Positions 1-8,120 of a DNA stretch of 10,405 bases are shown piece by piece. Made by a program: the position numbers and the translations under genes. Position 1 is the stretch's first letter, and every line of letters starts with the position of its first letter. The stretch is taken from positions 1 through 10,405 of the forward strand of contig CAMZNQ010000096.1 in the NCBI GenBank assembly GCA_947313765.1, given 5' to 3'. The notes below the pieces were generated by a model. The model did not search any database, was not told the DNA's origin, and saw only the letters and a list, made by a program, of their open reading frames with translations. This DNA is from an uncultured Sulfurovum sp. (GTDB lineage: Bacteria; Campylobacterota; Campylobacteria; Campylobacterales; Sulfurovaceae).

Positions 1-64
1 GGCTTTAGCCATCTTCTTTTAATTTGTTAAAATTTGGCTAACCACTCATTTATCAATATTTAGC

Positions 65-70
65 TAGAAT
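65..70 (+). promoter_or_regulatory. possible -10 element for glyS
   Basis: TAGAAT matches five of six bases of the sigma-70 -10 hexamer and would place a transcript start about 25 nt ahead of the glyS start codon. I see no convincing -35 hexamer at the usual spacing, but Campylobacterota promoters often lack one. This is a weak call made from one hexamer. Confidence 0.25.
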
Positions 71-102
71 TCCACAATTAATTATCAACAGGATAACAGA
101 AT

Positions 103-2151
103 ATGACAAAATCACTTCTTATAGAGATTGGTGTGGAGGAGCTTCCTGCTATACCACTACTTAAAATTGTAAAAAATATAGAAAAATCATGGAAAAATAT
201 TTTAGATGAGTATCGCTTAACCTCTGATTTTGAATTTATATATACACCTCGTCGTTTAGTTATTCGACATAACTATATATCTACAAAACAGGCAGATAAG
301 ACGATTGAGCTTTTTGGCCCACCACTAATGGTTGCTTTCCGTAATGGTGCAGTTACTAAAGCAGGAGAGGGGTTTGCTCGTAAGTGTGGTGTAGATTTTG
401 AAGAGCTTGGAGAGATTGAAAAAAATGGAAAAAAATGCTTATACTTTAAAAAAGAGGAGATAGGAGAGCCAATAGAGAATCTATTGTCAGATATGATTTT
501 TAAGTGGCTAAACTCAATGGCATTTGGAAAAATGATGCGTTGGGGTAGTAGAGAGGATGAGTTTATTCGTCCTATTCGTTGGCTACAAGTTCGTCTTGAT
601 AATGACTCTCTTGATGTTGAGATATTTGGTCTGAAATCAGATACTAAAACCTTTTTACACCGTATGGTCAATTTTAATGCTGTTGAAGTAGATGATGTTT
701 CAGACTATGATACCATTTTAGCCGATGGTAAAATAACGCTATATCCAAAAGATAGAGAGTTAAAAATCTTAGCAGATTTTGAGAAGATTGAGTTAGAAAA
801 TAGCATAGAGATAGAGAGAGATAGTTCGTTACTATCTGAAGTTGTTGCTATTACAGAAAATCCTAAAGCACTTCTTGGTTCATTTGATGAGCTGTTTTTA
901 GAGTTGCCTCCTGAAGTAATTATTACCTCAATGAAAGAGCATCAAAGATATTTCCCTGTATCAAAAGATGGTAAGTTGACAAATAGATTTGTTGTTGTAT
1001 CTAATGGGGTAACTGATGATTACTCTAAGATTATTGCAGGAAATGAGAGGGTATTGAAGCCTCGCCTAGCAGATGGGTTATTTTTCTATAGAAATGATTT
1101 AAAACGAGGTCTTGTTACAGATGGTCTTGAAAATATTACCTTTATGGATGGGCTTGGTAGCTTAATAGATAAGATTAATCGTGAAAAAAATATTGCAGGT
1201 AATCTACTTTCACAATATATGGAACAGGTAGAAAGAGAGACAGGTAAGAGTGCAATAGAGCTTATTGAGCTTATGGATGAATCTATCTCTTTAGCCAAAG
1301 CCGATTTAACATCAGAGATGGTATATGAGTTTACAGAGCTTCAAGGTCTTATGGGGTACTACTATGCAAAAGCATTAGGTAAAGATAATCTGATTGCACA
1401 ATCAATTAAAGAGCAGTATTTTCCTTTAGGAGAGGGTGCAGAGCTTCCAAGTTCTACCTTTTCAGCCATTGTTGCGATGTCGATTAAGCTTGATACGTTA
1501 ATAGGACTATTTTCTGTAGGAAAGATTCCCACAGGTTCAAAAGACCCTTTTGCATTACGTCGTGCTGTAAATGGTATTATTCGTATGGTTACTACTTATG
1601 ATTTATCTTTTAATATAGATGAGGTTGTAGGAGCATTTAATGAGTTATATGAAGATTACGATAGAGAAAAGTTATTAGATTTTATAATTGAGAGAGTTAA
1701 AAAGTCTATTAAGGCAAATCCTTCTGTAATTACTGCTGTTTTAGAGTCAGGAGAGAGAGATATTAATGAGATAGCTAAAAAGGTTTTAGCATTAAACTCT
1801 ATTGTCTCAACAGATAGTTTTAAAGAGCAGTTTTCTACGTTTAAACGTGTTGCAAATATTTCCAAAGAGGTAGATTTAGATAGTGAATTACCAATTGATA
1901 CTAAACTTTTTCAAGAGCCTATTGAGTTGGAACTATATAGTGAGTATATAAAAAAAAAAAAAAAAGAGTATAGCTCTTATGAAGATAGACTCAAAGCTAT
2001 GTTTGGATTAAAGGCAAAATTAGATAGATATTTTGATGATGTTATGGTAAATGTAGATGATATTGAGATTAAAAATAATCGTAAAAATACAGTAGCTTCT
2101 ATCTATAAATCATTTAAAGAGATTGCAGATATAAAAGAGATTTCTATCTAA
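103..2151 (+). CDS. glyS: glycine--tRNA ligase beta subunit
   Basis: Beta subunit of the bacterial alpha2-beta2 glycyl-tRNA synthetase, a cytoplasmic enzyme that charges tRNA-Gly; the alpha subunit (GlyQ) carries the adenylation site. The 682-residue length is normal for the family. Family signatures seen: the N-terminal LLIEIGVEELPA (residues 5-16), MKEHQRYFPV (277-286), FTELQGLMGYYYA (410-422), ELPSS (447-451) and PTGSKDPFALRR (476-487). The last 100 or so residues look like the DALR-type anticodon-binding domain. The segment usually read as DKLDTL is IKLDTL here (461-466), so the first Asp is missing. The ATG has AGGA 9 nt upstream. glyQ is not adjacent, as in H. pylori, where the two genes are separate. 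The oddity is a run of 16 A's encoding five lysines (617-621) just before the C-terminal domain; a one-base slip either way ends the frame early. Confidence 0.97.
   Translation: MTKSLLIEIGVEELPAIPLLKIVKNIEKSWKNILDEYRLTSDFEFIYTPRRLVIRHNYISTKQADKTIELFGPPLMVAFRNGAVTKAGEGFARKCGVDFEELGEIEKNGKKCLYFKKEEIGEPIENLLSDMIFKWLNSMAFGKMMRWGSREDEFIRPIRWLQVRLDNDSLDVEIFGLKSDTKTFLHRMVNFNAVEVDDVSDYDTILADGKITLYPKDRELKILADFEKIELENSIEIERDSSLLSEVVAITENPKALLGSFDELFLELPPEVIITSMKEHQRYFPVSKDGKLTNRFVVVSNGVTDDYSKIIAGNERVLKPRLADGLFFYRNDLKRGLVTDGLENITFMDGLGSLIDKINREKNIAGNLLSQYMEQVERETGKSAIELIELMDESISLAKADLTSEMVYEFTELQGLMGYYYAKALGKDNLIAQSIKEQYFPLGEGAELPSSTFSAIVAMSIKLDTLIGLFSVGKIPTGSKDPFALRRAVNGIIRMVTTYDLSFNIDEVVGAFNELYEDYDREKLLDFIIERVKKSIKANPSVITAVLESGERDINEIAKKVLALNSIVSTDSFKEQFSTFKRVANISKEVDLDSELPIDTKLFQEPIELELYSEYIKKKKKEYSSYEDRLKAMFGLKAKLDRYFDDVMVNVDDIEIKNNRKNTVASIYKSFKEIADIKEISI
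1950..1965 (+). repeat. A16 homopolymer within glyS
   Basis: Sixteen consecutive A's: the last base of an Ile codon followed by five AAA Lys codons. Loss of one A would give about 15 foreign residues and then a TAA; gain of one A gives Arg-Val and then TAG. Either change removes about 60 C-terminal residues of GlyS. Tracts of this length are prone to replication and transcription slippage, and also to sequencing error. Confidence 0.95.
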
Positions 2152-2162
2152 AAATATTTTGT

Positions 2163-2168
2163 TATATT
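2163..2168 (+). promoter_or_regulatory. possible extended -10 downstream of glyS
   Basis: TATATT preceded by TGT gives an extended -10 (TGn) motif 11 nt after the glyS stop codon. It could start a transcript with a leader of about 130 nt to the small gene at 2307. The whole spacer is very AT-rich, so chance matches are expected and confidence is low. Confidence 0.25.
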
Positions 2169-2231
2169 AAACTAAAATTCTTTAAGTTAAAAAATAGTTT
2201 TGAATATTATTTATATATAAATATATAAAAT

Positions 2232-2250
2232 AACTTAATGTATTTAAGTT
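2232..2250 (+). terminator. weak hairpin, possible glyS terminator
   Basis: AACTTAA and TTAAGTT form a 7-bp stem with a 5-nt loop (TGTAT), followed by a T-rich stretch (TAATTTTATTTAT). The stem has a single G-C pair, so it would be a poor intrinsic terminator, but it is the only candidate between glyS and the next gene. Confidence 0.3.
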
Positions 2251-2270
2251 TAATTTTATTTATACTCTGT

Positions 2271-2276
2271 TTTAAT
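2271..2276 (+). promoter_or_regulatory. possible extended -10 for the small gene at 2307
   Basis: TTTAAT with TG and one base in front reads as an extended -10; a nearby TATACT (2261-2266) is an equally good alternative. Either would start transcription 25-35 nt before the small ORF. No -35 is obvious. Confidence 0.3.
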
Positions 2277-2306
2277 ACACCTATAAATTAAAATAAGGGT
2301 TTTTAA

Positions 2307-2427
2307 ATGAGTAATTACAGTAGTATGGAGGCAATGAGAATTGCAATTGAGTATGGGTGTAAAACAGTTAAAGAGTTTTCTGATTTTATAAAAATATATA
2401 ATAATAATTTAAGAGTTACTAATGGAT

Positions 2428-2429
<2 letters not shown>
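2307..2429 (+). CDS. hypothetical small protein, 40 aa
   Basis: A 40-codon ORF from ATG to TAA that I do not recognise. Support: AAGGG lies 7 nt before the ATG, the best Shine-Dalgarno match near any start in this spacer; promoter-like hexamers lie just upstream; and the ORF ends exactly at a hairpin terminator. The product is close to charge-neutral (about five basic and four acidic residues), has one Cys (C18), no signal peptide and no membrane segment. Residues 6-30 look helical, and the order helix, YGCKT, helix (KEFSDFIKIY) could suit a small helix-turn-helix-like fold, which is only a guess. Internal ATGs at codons 7 and 10 are poorer starts; a GGAGG lies before codon 10 but only 2 nt from it. 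It is convergent with tgt. Confidence 0.55.
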
Positions 2430-3590
<1,161 letters not shown>

Positions 3591-3614
3591 TTACTATTTT
3601 GTTTGAAAGCTATG

Positions 3615-3636
3615 GTTATAATACAAGTATTATAAC
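3615..3636. promoter_or_regulatory. symmetric divergent promoter, 22-bp inverted repeat
   Basis: Arms GTTATAATAC (3615-3624) and GTATTATAAC (3627-3636) are perfect inverted copies around a 2-bp centre (AA). Each arm contains a consensus TATAAT: plus strand 3617-3622, directed at the COG3400 gene, and minus strand 3634-3629, directed at tgt. The predicted start of each transcript falls within or next to the other -10, so RNA polymerase could serve only one direction at a time. No strong -35 is visible on either side. The symmetry could equally be an operator for a dimeric repressor. Confidence 0.7.
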
Positions 3637-3654
3637 TATTAACTTTTGAAGAAT

Positions 3655-3694
3655 TCTATTATATCTAAAATAATAGACTTTTTATAAAAGTCTA
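3655..3694 (+). promoter_or_regulatory. two overlapping, mutually exclusive leader hairpins
   Basis: Hairpin A pairs TCTATTAT (3655-3662) with ATAATAGA (3670-3677), an 8-bp stem with a 7-nt loop. Hairpin B pairs TAGACTTTT (3674-3682) with AAAAGTCTA (3686-3694), a 9-bp stem with a 3-nt loop. They share bases 3674-3677, so they cannot both form fully. Both lie in the predicted 80-nt leader of the COG3400 gene; B ends a few bases before the ribosome binding site (AAAGAG, 3701-3706). This resembles an attenuator or a switching leader, but the stems are AT-rich and neither has a run of T's after it. Confidence 0.4.
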
Positions 3695-3710
3695 AACAAG
3701 AAAGAGTTAA

Positions 3711-5129
3711 ATGAAAAATGTATTAATTTTAGCAACTGGGGATATAGCAAAGGAGTTTGTCCATAGAGTTAGCAGTAGTAGAATTAAAGATAACCACTAC
3801 TACATCTCTTTTTCAACAGAGCATATGCCAACTAAACGCTGTTTAGCACATATTAATTGTTTAGATATTGACCCTACATCATATATGAGGCTAAAAGGGG
3901 TTATGTCAGATAGAGAGTTTCGAGTTGTTTTTATTGTAATGGATGATAAGATGGAGGCATCTTATACTCTTCAAAATGTACGTATTATCAACCCTGATAT
4001 ATTAGTGATATTTGTTAATAGTTGGAATGATGAGCTTAATTTAGATTATAAAAATCTAACAATTATTGATAGTAATGAAATTTTAGCATCTAATTTATAT
4101 GAAAAATTACCAAATGTTCCACTCATAGCCACCAATATTGGTTTGGGTAGAGGGGAGATTATGGAGATTTTAGTTCCTGTTGGCTCTAGTTTTGCTTTTC
4201 GTCATATAGGTTCAATTGCACATAGAAAGTGGAGAGTTGTTGCTATATATAGAGATGAAAAACAGATTTTACCCAACTCTACAACAATGATTTTACCAAA
4301 TGATAGGCTTATTGTTATGGGTAATTCTATTGTATTAGAGAGTTTATATAATAAGATTAATAGAAGACAAGGTATATTTCCTGAACCATTTGGTAGAAAT
4401 CTATATCTAATTTTAGATAATGATTCAAAAAAAGAGGATATTCTACTACAGATGAATGAGGCTGTTTTTTTAAGTAATCAACTATCGCAGACAAAGCTCT
4501 ATGTTCGGCTAATTGATATTAGTGATTTTGATTTAATTAAAGAGCTACGCATATTTGAGAATGAGCATGTATCTCTATCTCTCTCCTATAGAGATAAAGA
4601 GGTTTTCCATGATATTGATTATGATATTAGTCAATTTGATATAGGACTTTTTTTAGTAGATAATAGACTATTTTTTAAGAAGAACTATAAAAAGTATCTA
4701 TATGAGCTGACACGACCAATATATATATTTGGAGATACATCTTTATATAATATTAGAGACTCTCTAGTTTTATTGGATAATAGATTAGAGATGGAGGCTC
4801 TATCCTCTTCTGTATTTGATTTTTCAGAAGCTTTGGGAGTATCCCTATCTCTTTGTGATTATAATCCAGAGGGTGATTTTGAGGATAATCGTAATGTTAT
4901 TGAACATTATGAATCTCTCTCAAGGTTATATAATTTTAGAATCACTATTGAACAGAAACGTGTTAACCCCATTCGTGAACTTTTGAAGCATGAAAAAATT
5001 TTACATATTGCCCCTTTTTCAAAAAAAATTAGAGATACCTCTTTAGTTGGTTTTCTATCTATGGAGTTAAGTCACTACTTTTTATCAATTAAGAAACATC
5101 CACAACTTCTAATTCCTGTAGATAATTAG
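3711..5129 (+). CDS. COG3400-type protein with RCK (TrkA) domains
   Basis: I recognise this as the Campylobacterota protein found between tgt and aroB, usually called a COG3400 family or TrkA-C domain protein. Residues 1-125 look like a Rossmann-type RCK_N domain beginning VLILATGDIAKEF, a degraded version of the glycine-rich nucleotide loop, with later strands FIVMDD (74-79) and ILVIFVNSWNDE (97-108). Residues 145-215 read as an RCK_C domain (GEIMEILVPVGS, then LPNDRLIVMG). Residues 230-472 form a further alpha/beta region that I cannot assign. There is no membrane segment or signal peptide, so it is a cytosolic subunit and not itself a channel. RCK domains normally bind nucleotides or ions and gate K+ channels or transporters; no transporter partner is adjacent, although an MscS-like gene follows two genes on. 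The role is unknown. Its leader carries two competing hairpins. Confidence 0.85.
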   Translation: MKNVLILATGDIAKEFVHRVSSSRIKDNHYYISFSTEHMPTKRCLAHINCLDIDPTSYMRLKGVMSDREFRVVFIVMDDKMEASYTLQNVRIINPDILVIFVNSWNDELNLDYKNLTIIDSNEILASNLYEKLPNVPLIATNIGLGRGEIMEILVPVGSSFAFRHIGSIAHRKWRVVAIYRDEKQILPNSTTMILPNDRLIVMGNSIVLESLYNKINRRQGIFPEPFGRNLYLILDNDSKKEDILLQMNEAVFLSNQLSQTKLYVRLIDISDFDLIKELRIFENEHVSLSLSYRDKEVFHDIDYDISQFDIGLFLVDNRLFFKKNYKKYLYELTRPIYIFGDTSLYNIRDSLVLLDNRLEMEALSSSVFDFSEALGVSLSLCDYNPEGDFEDNRNVIEHYESLSRLYNFRITIEQKRVNPIRELLKHEKILHIAPFSKKIRDTSLVGFLSMELSHYFLSIKKHPQLLIPVDN

Positions 5130-5151
5130 TCCCATATTAAGTCCTTTAAAC

Positions 5152-5178
5152 ATGAATTTAAGGTAAAATTAAATTCAT
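5152..5178 (+). promoter_or_regulatory. inverted repeat overlapping a possible aroB promoter
   Basis: ATGAATTTAA (5152-5161) and TTAAATTCAT (5169-5178) are perfect 10-base inverted copies around a 7-nt centre. The centre contains most of TAAAAT (5164-5169), a five-of-six match to a -10 hexamer about 40 nt before aroB. A second partial copy of the right arm, TTAATTCAT, lies at 5180-5188. It could be an operator over an aroB promoter, or a weak hairpin ending the COG3400 transcript. Confidence 0.35.
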
Positions 5179-5207
5179 ATTAATTCATACAGATAGGCTT
5201 AAAAATT

Positions 5208-6257
5208 ATGATTGTACCAATTCATTTAGAGAATCAAACATCAATAAAATATGATGTTGTAATTGATTCTCTTCCTCATTTAACATTTAACCGTAAAGTT
5301 GCTATAGTAACAAATAGCACTATTTCAGCTCTACATTTGGATACTTTAGTATCTAAAATTGATGCTTTAGAGCTTCATGTTGTAACTATTCCTGATGGAG
5401 AGGAGTATAAGAGTTTAGAGACAGTAGAGAGTATATTAGATGAACTCTTTAGCCATAAATTAGATAGAAAATCCCTTCTTATTGCATTTGGTGGAGGTGT
5501 CATTGGAGATATGACAGGTTTTACGGCCTCTCTCTATCAACGTGGTATCGGTTTTGTTCAAATACCTACTACTTTGCTTTCACAGGTAGATGCAAGTGTT
5601 GGTGGAAAGACAGGAGTGAACAATAAGTATGGAAAAAATCTTATAGGGGCATTCTATCAACCTGAAGCAGTCTATATAGATACCTACTTTTTAAAGACTC
5701 TACCACAACGAGAGTTCTCTGCAGGTATTGCTGAAATTGTTAAAATGGCCGTAATGTTTGATAGAGAATACTTTCACTTTTTAGAAGAGGTAGATTTCTC
5801 TAAAAAAGAGGATTTGGAGAGAGTTATAGAGAGAAGTGTATCATTGAAAGCAGAGGTAGTTAATTTAGATGAGAAAGAGGCAGGTATCCGTGCTGTTTTA
5901 AACTATGGTCATACATTTGGACATGTTATTGAGAATGAAACAAACTATAGTAAATATCTTCATGGAGAGGCTGTATCTATTGGTATGGTTATGGTAAATA
6001 GACTCTCTGTTGAGTTAGGTTTAATGAGTGATAGTGAGGCTTCTCTTGTTAGTAAACTTTTAACTAAGCATAATCTCCCAATTGAGTATGATATTGCAGA
6101 TGTAGACTCTTTTTATGATAAATTCTTTTTAGATAAAAAATCATCTAACAATAAAATAAAATTTATTTTATCAAAAGGTCTTGGTAGCCATACAATGATA
6201 GATGATATAGATGAAAATCTACTAAAAAAGGTATTGTCTACCTTTAAAAAGGCATAG
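5208..6257 (+). CDS. aroB: 3-dehydroquinate synthase
   Basis: Second step of the shikimate pathway: NAD- and metal-dependent conversion of DAHP to 3-dehydroquinate in the cytoplasm. The 349 residues are the normal length. Seen: the NAD-binding segments DGEEYKS (63-69) and GGGVIGD (95-101), PTTLLSQVDASVGGKTGVN (120-138), GKNLIGAFYQP (142-152), the metal ligands Glu176 (AEIVK), His235 (GHTFGH) and His252 (HGEAVSIGM), and a DKK near residue 309 followed by KIKFIL. All key residues are present, so the enzyme should be active. AGATAGG lies 10 nt before the ATG. It begins a tight run of four genes; the mscS-like ATG follows its stop codon by 3 nt. The link to its neighbours is positional and not biochemical. 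Confidence 0.97.
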   Translation: MIVPIHLENQTSIKYDVVIDSLPHLTFNRKVAIVTNSTISALHLDTLVSKIDALELHVVTIPDGEEYKSLETVESILDELFSHKLDRKSLLIAFGGGVIGDMTGFTASLYQRGIGFVQIPTTLLSQVDASVGGKTGVNNKYGKNLIGAFYQPEAVYIDTYFLKTLPQREFSAGIAEIVKMAVMFDREYFHFLEEVDFSKKEDLERVIERSVSLKAEVVNLDEKEAGIRAVLNYGHTFGHVIENETNYSKYLHGEAVSIGMVMVNRLSVELGLMSDSEASLVSKLLTKHNLPIEYDIADVDSFYDKFFLDKKSSNNKIKFILSKGLGSHTMIDDIDENLLKKVLSTFKKA

Positions 6258-6260
6258 TTT

Positions 6261-8096
6261 ATGAGAATTTTTTTCTTTTTAACTCTAATCGTTTTTGAAA
6301 CTATTTTTGCAGATATAAACTCAACTATTGTAGAACCTGAAGTAATTACTATGGACCCTTCTGTTGAGAAGGAGATAGAGAAAGAGAAGATTAAGGAGGA
6401 GATTAAGGCAAAACAGGCAAATCTTGAAAATAAATTAAAGGAAAAAAGGTTAGCTGAAACTAAAAAGAGAAGATTAAAAGAGGAGAAAGAGAGACAACTT
6501 TTAGATGCTCATTTAAGTGATTTGATTACTGAAAAAGAGAAAATTATTGATTATCTATCAAAAGATAACCTTTGGAATAGAATCTACTCAAATCATGAGA
6601 CATATCAACTACTAGAGCTAAATTTAAAAGAGTTAAGTGAAAAAATATCAGATATAAAAAACAAGTATAGTCCATCAGTACAGGATAAGATAGATTTAAA
6701 ATCTTATCAAAATGCTTATGATGTAATTGAGAAGAAGCTCTCTTTTTTAAAAGAGTATAAAGATAACCCTTTTAAAAAACTTATTAAACCTCCAAAGATA
6801 GATAAAGAGCCTACAATTACAAATCCAGTTGATATTATCACGGCACTATCTTTTAAGAAGCAGATAGATACACTAAATAGTGATTATAAAAAACGATATG
6901 ATACTCTAAATATCGCAGTTAGTAAGTTGACTAGAGAGAGTCAAATTCTTCAAGAGTTAGTACTTAAGACAGAGGGTAACATATATAATAATTATGTTAA
7001 AGAGTTAAGAAACTTAGAGAATAAACTTTTAGATTTTAGAGAAGCAAGAGATTATCTAAAGACAACAGTAGAGGCATTTGATAGTGATATTTCTCAAATT
7101 AAGTTTAAGATAAATAAGGGGATAGAGGATGAGGTAGAGAAATCTATTGTTACAGGCTCAATTATCTTATTTATACTTCTAATATTTATTATCCTAAAGT
7201 ATTTAGTAAAAAAATATATGTCAGATAATGAACTCTACTACGGAACAAATAAAGTTATTAACTTTATATTTATAGCTTTAATATTTATAATATTACTCTT
7301 CTCCTATTTAGAAGATGTTGAGAACTTAGTAACGGTTCTTAGTTTTGCTTCAGCAGGTATTGCTATTGCTTTAAAAGATTGGTTTATGAGTATTATGGGC
7401 TGGTTTGTTATCTTGATTTCAGGCTCTGTGCATGTAGGAGATAGAGTTAAGTTTGTCAAAGATGGTGTTCAATATGTAGGAGATATTGTAGATATATCTC
7501 TTCTTCGTATGACTCTTCATGAAGATGTGACATATACAAGTGTCTATTCAAATAGACGTACAGGTAGAATTATATTTATGCCAAATAACTATATATTTAC
7601 AGATGTTATTGCAAACTACTCTCATGCAGGATTAAAGACTGTTTGGGATGGAATTGATATCTATTTAACTTTTGATTCTAATACTACTAAAGCTCAAAGT
7701 ATTGCAAAAGAGGTTGCACGTAAATACTCAAAAGGGTATACTGATATGACAAGAAAGCAGTTAAATAAGTTGCGAAGTAGATATAGTATGAGAAATACAG
7801 CAGTAGAGCCTAGAATTTTTGCTTTTGTAGATACTTATGGTGTTCGACTATCTGCTTGGTATTTGACTAATTCTTATGCTACCTTATCATTAAGAAGTAC
7901 AATATCAATGGAGATTCTATCAAGATTAAAAGAGGCAGATGATATCTTCTTAGCATACCCAAGTCAATCTCTGTATTTAGATAAATCAGCTTCAGTGAAC
8001 CATAAAGAGGAGCTTGTTAAAGAAGAAGAGCCTACTGTTGATAATATTAAAAAGCCTACAGAAAAATATAGACCTGATGATTGGGGTCTCTATTAA
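6261..8096 (+). CDS. MscS-type mechanosensitive channel with periplasmic coiled coil
   Basis: Inner-membrane channel of the small-conductance mechanosensitive family, which opens under membrane tension to release solutes during osmotic downshock. A likely signal peptide (1-17, ending IFA before DIN) is followed by a long Lys/Glu-rich, coiled-coil-like periplasmic region (about 35-290). Three membrane segments follow: about 296-316, 331-350 and the pore-lining helix about 355-388, which contains SFASAGIAIALKD. The MscS beta domain starts at VHVGDRVKF (390-398) with MPNNYIF at 440-446, then the cytoplasmic cage domain and a charged tail (about 575-611). At 611 residues it is about twice the size of E. 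coli MscS (286). Tryptophans at 374 and 381 in the pore helix are unusual. AAAAAGG, 8 nt upstream, overlaps the end of aroB, which points to translational coupling. It corresponds in position to H. pylori HP0284. Confidence 0.9.
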   Translation: MRIFFFLTLIVFETIFADINSTIVEPEVITMDPSVEKEIEKEKIKEEIKAKQANLENKLKEKRLAETKKRRLKEEKERQLLDAHLSDLITEKEKIIDYLSKDNLWNRIYSNHETYQLLELNLKELSEKISDIKNKYSPSVQDKIDLKSYQNAYDVIEKKLSFLKEYKDNPFKKLIKPPKIDKEPTITNPVDIITALSFKKQIDTLNSDYKKRYDTLNIAVSKLTRESQILQELVLKTEGNIYNNYVKELRNLENKLLDFREARDYLKTTVEAFDSDISQIKFKINKGIEDEVEKSIVTGSIILFILLIFIILKYLVKKYMSDNELYYGTNKVINFIFIALIFIILLFSYLEDVENLVTVLSFASAGIAIALKDWFMSIMGWFVILISGSVHVGDRVKFVKDGVQYVGDIVDISLLRMTLHEDVTYTSVYSNRRTGRIIFMPNNYIFTDVIANYSHAGLKTVWDGIDIYLTFDSNTTKAQSIAKEVARKYSKGYTDMTRKQLNKLRSRYSMRNTAVEPRIFAFVDTYGVRLSAWYLTNSYATLSLRSTISMEILSRLKEADDIFLAYPSQSLYLDKSASVNHKEELVKEEEPTVDNIKKPTEKYRPDDWGLY

Positions 8097-8120
8097 AAAT
8101 TATATAAAAGAGTAAAATAA

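Noticed and set aside
1..12. Possible start of a divergent minus-strand gene (ATG at 12, reading Met-Ala-Lys-Ala)
   Set aside because: Only four codons are visible, and the nearest purine-rich stretch touches the ATG with no spacing. Open plus-strand frames also end here (stops at 20-22 and 28-30), so nothing can be assigned.
1..41. Inverted repeats GGCT/AGCC (1-10) and TTAGCCA/TGGCTAA (5-11 and 35-41) as an upstream terminator or operator
   Set aside because: The first has a 2-nt loop and is cut by the window edge; the second is only 7 bp with a 23-nt gap. Both are within chance for AT-rich DNA.
273..671. Minus-strand open frame of 132 codons inside glyS
   Set aside because: It lies entirely within the convincing glyS frame and is Ser-rich with no recognisable motif. 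The shorter minus-strand frames at 1086-1298 and 1656-1865 are rejected on the same grounds.
790..830. GAGATAGAGAGAGATAG-like repeat in glyS
   Set aside because: It reflects Glu, Ile, Arg and Asp codons (GAG, ATA, AGA, GAT) that this genome uses often; it is not a regular tandem array.
2152..2306. Small RNA or tRNA gene in the glyS-to-small-ORF spacer
   Set aside because: The stretch is almost pure A/T with no stable stem, no T-loop sequence and no CCA end.
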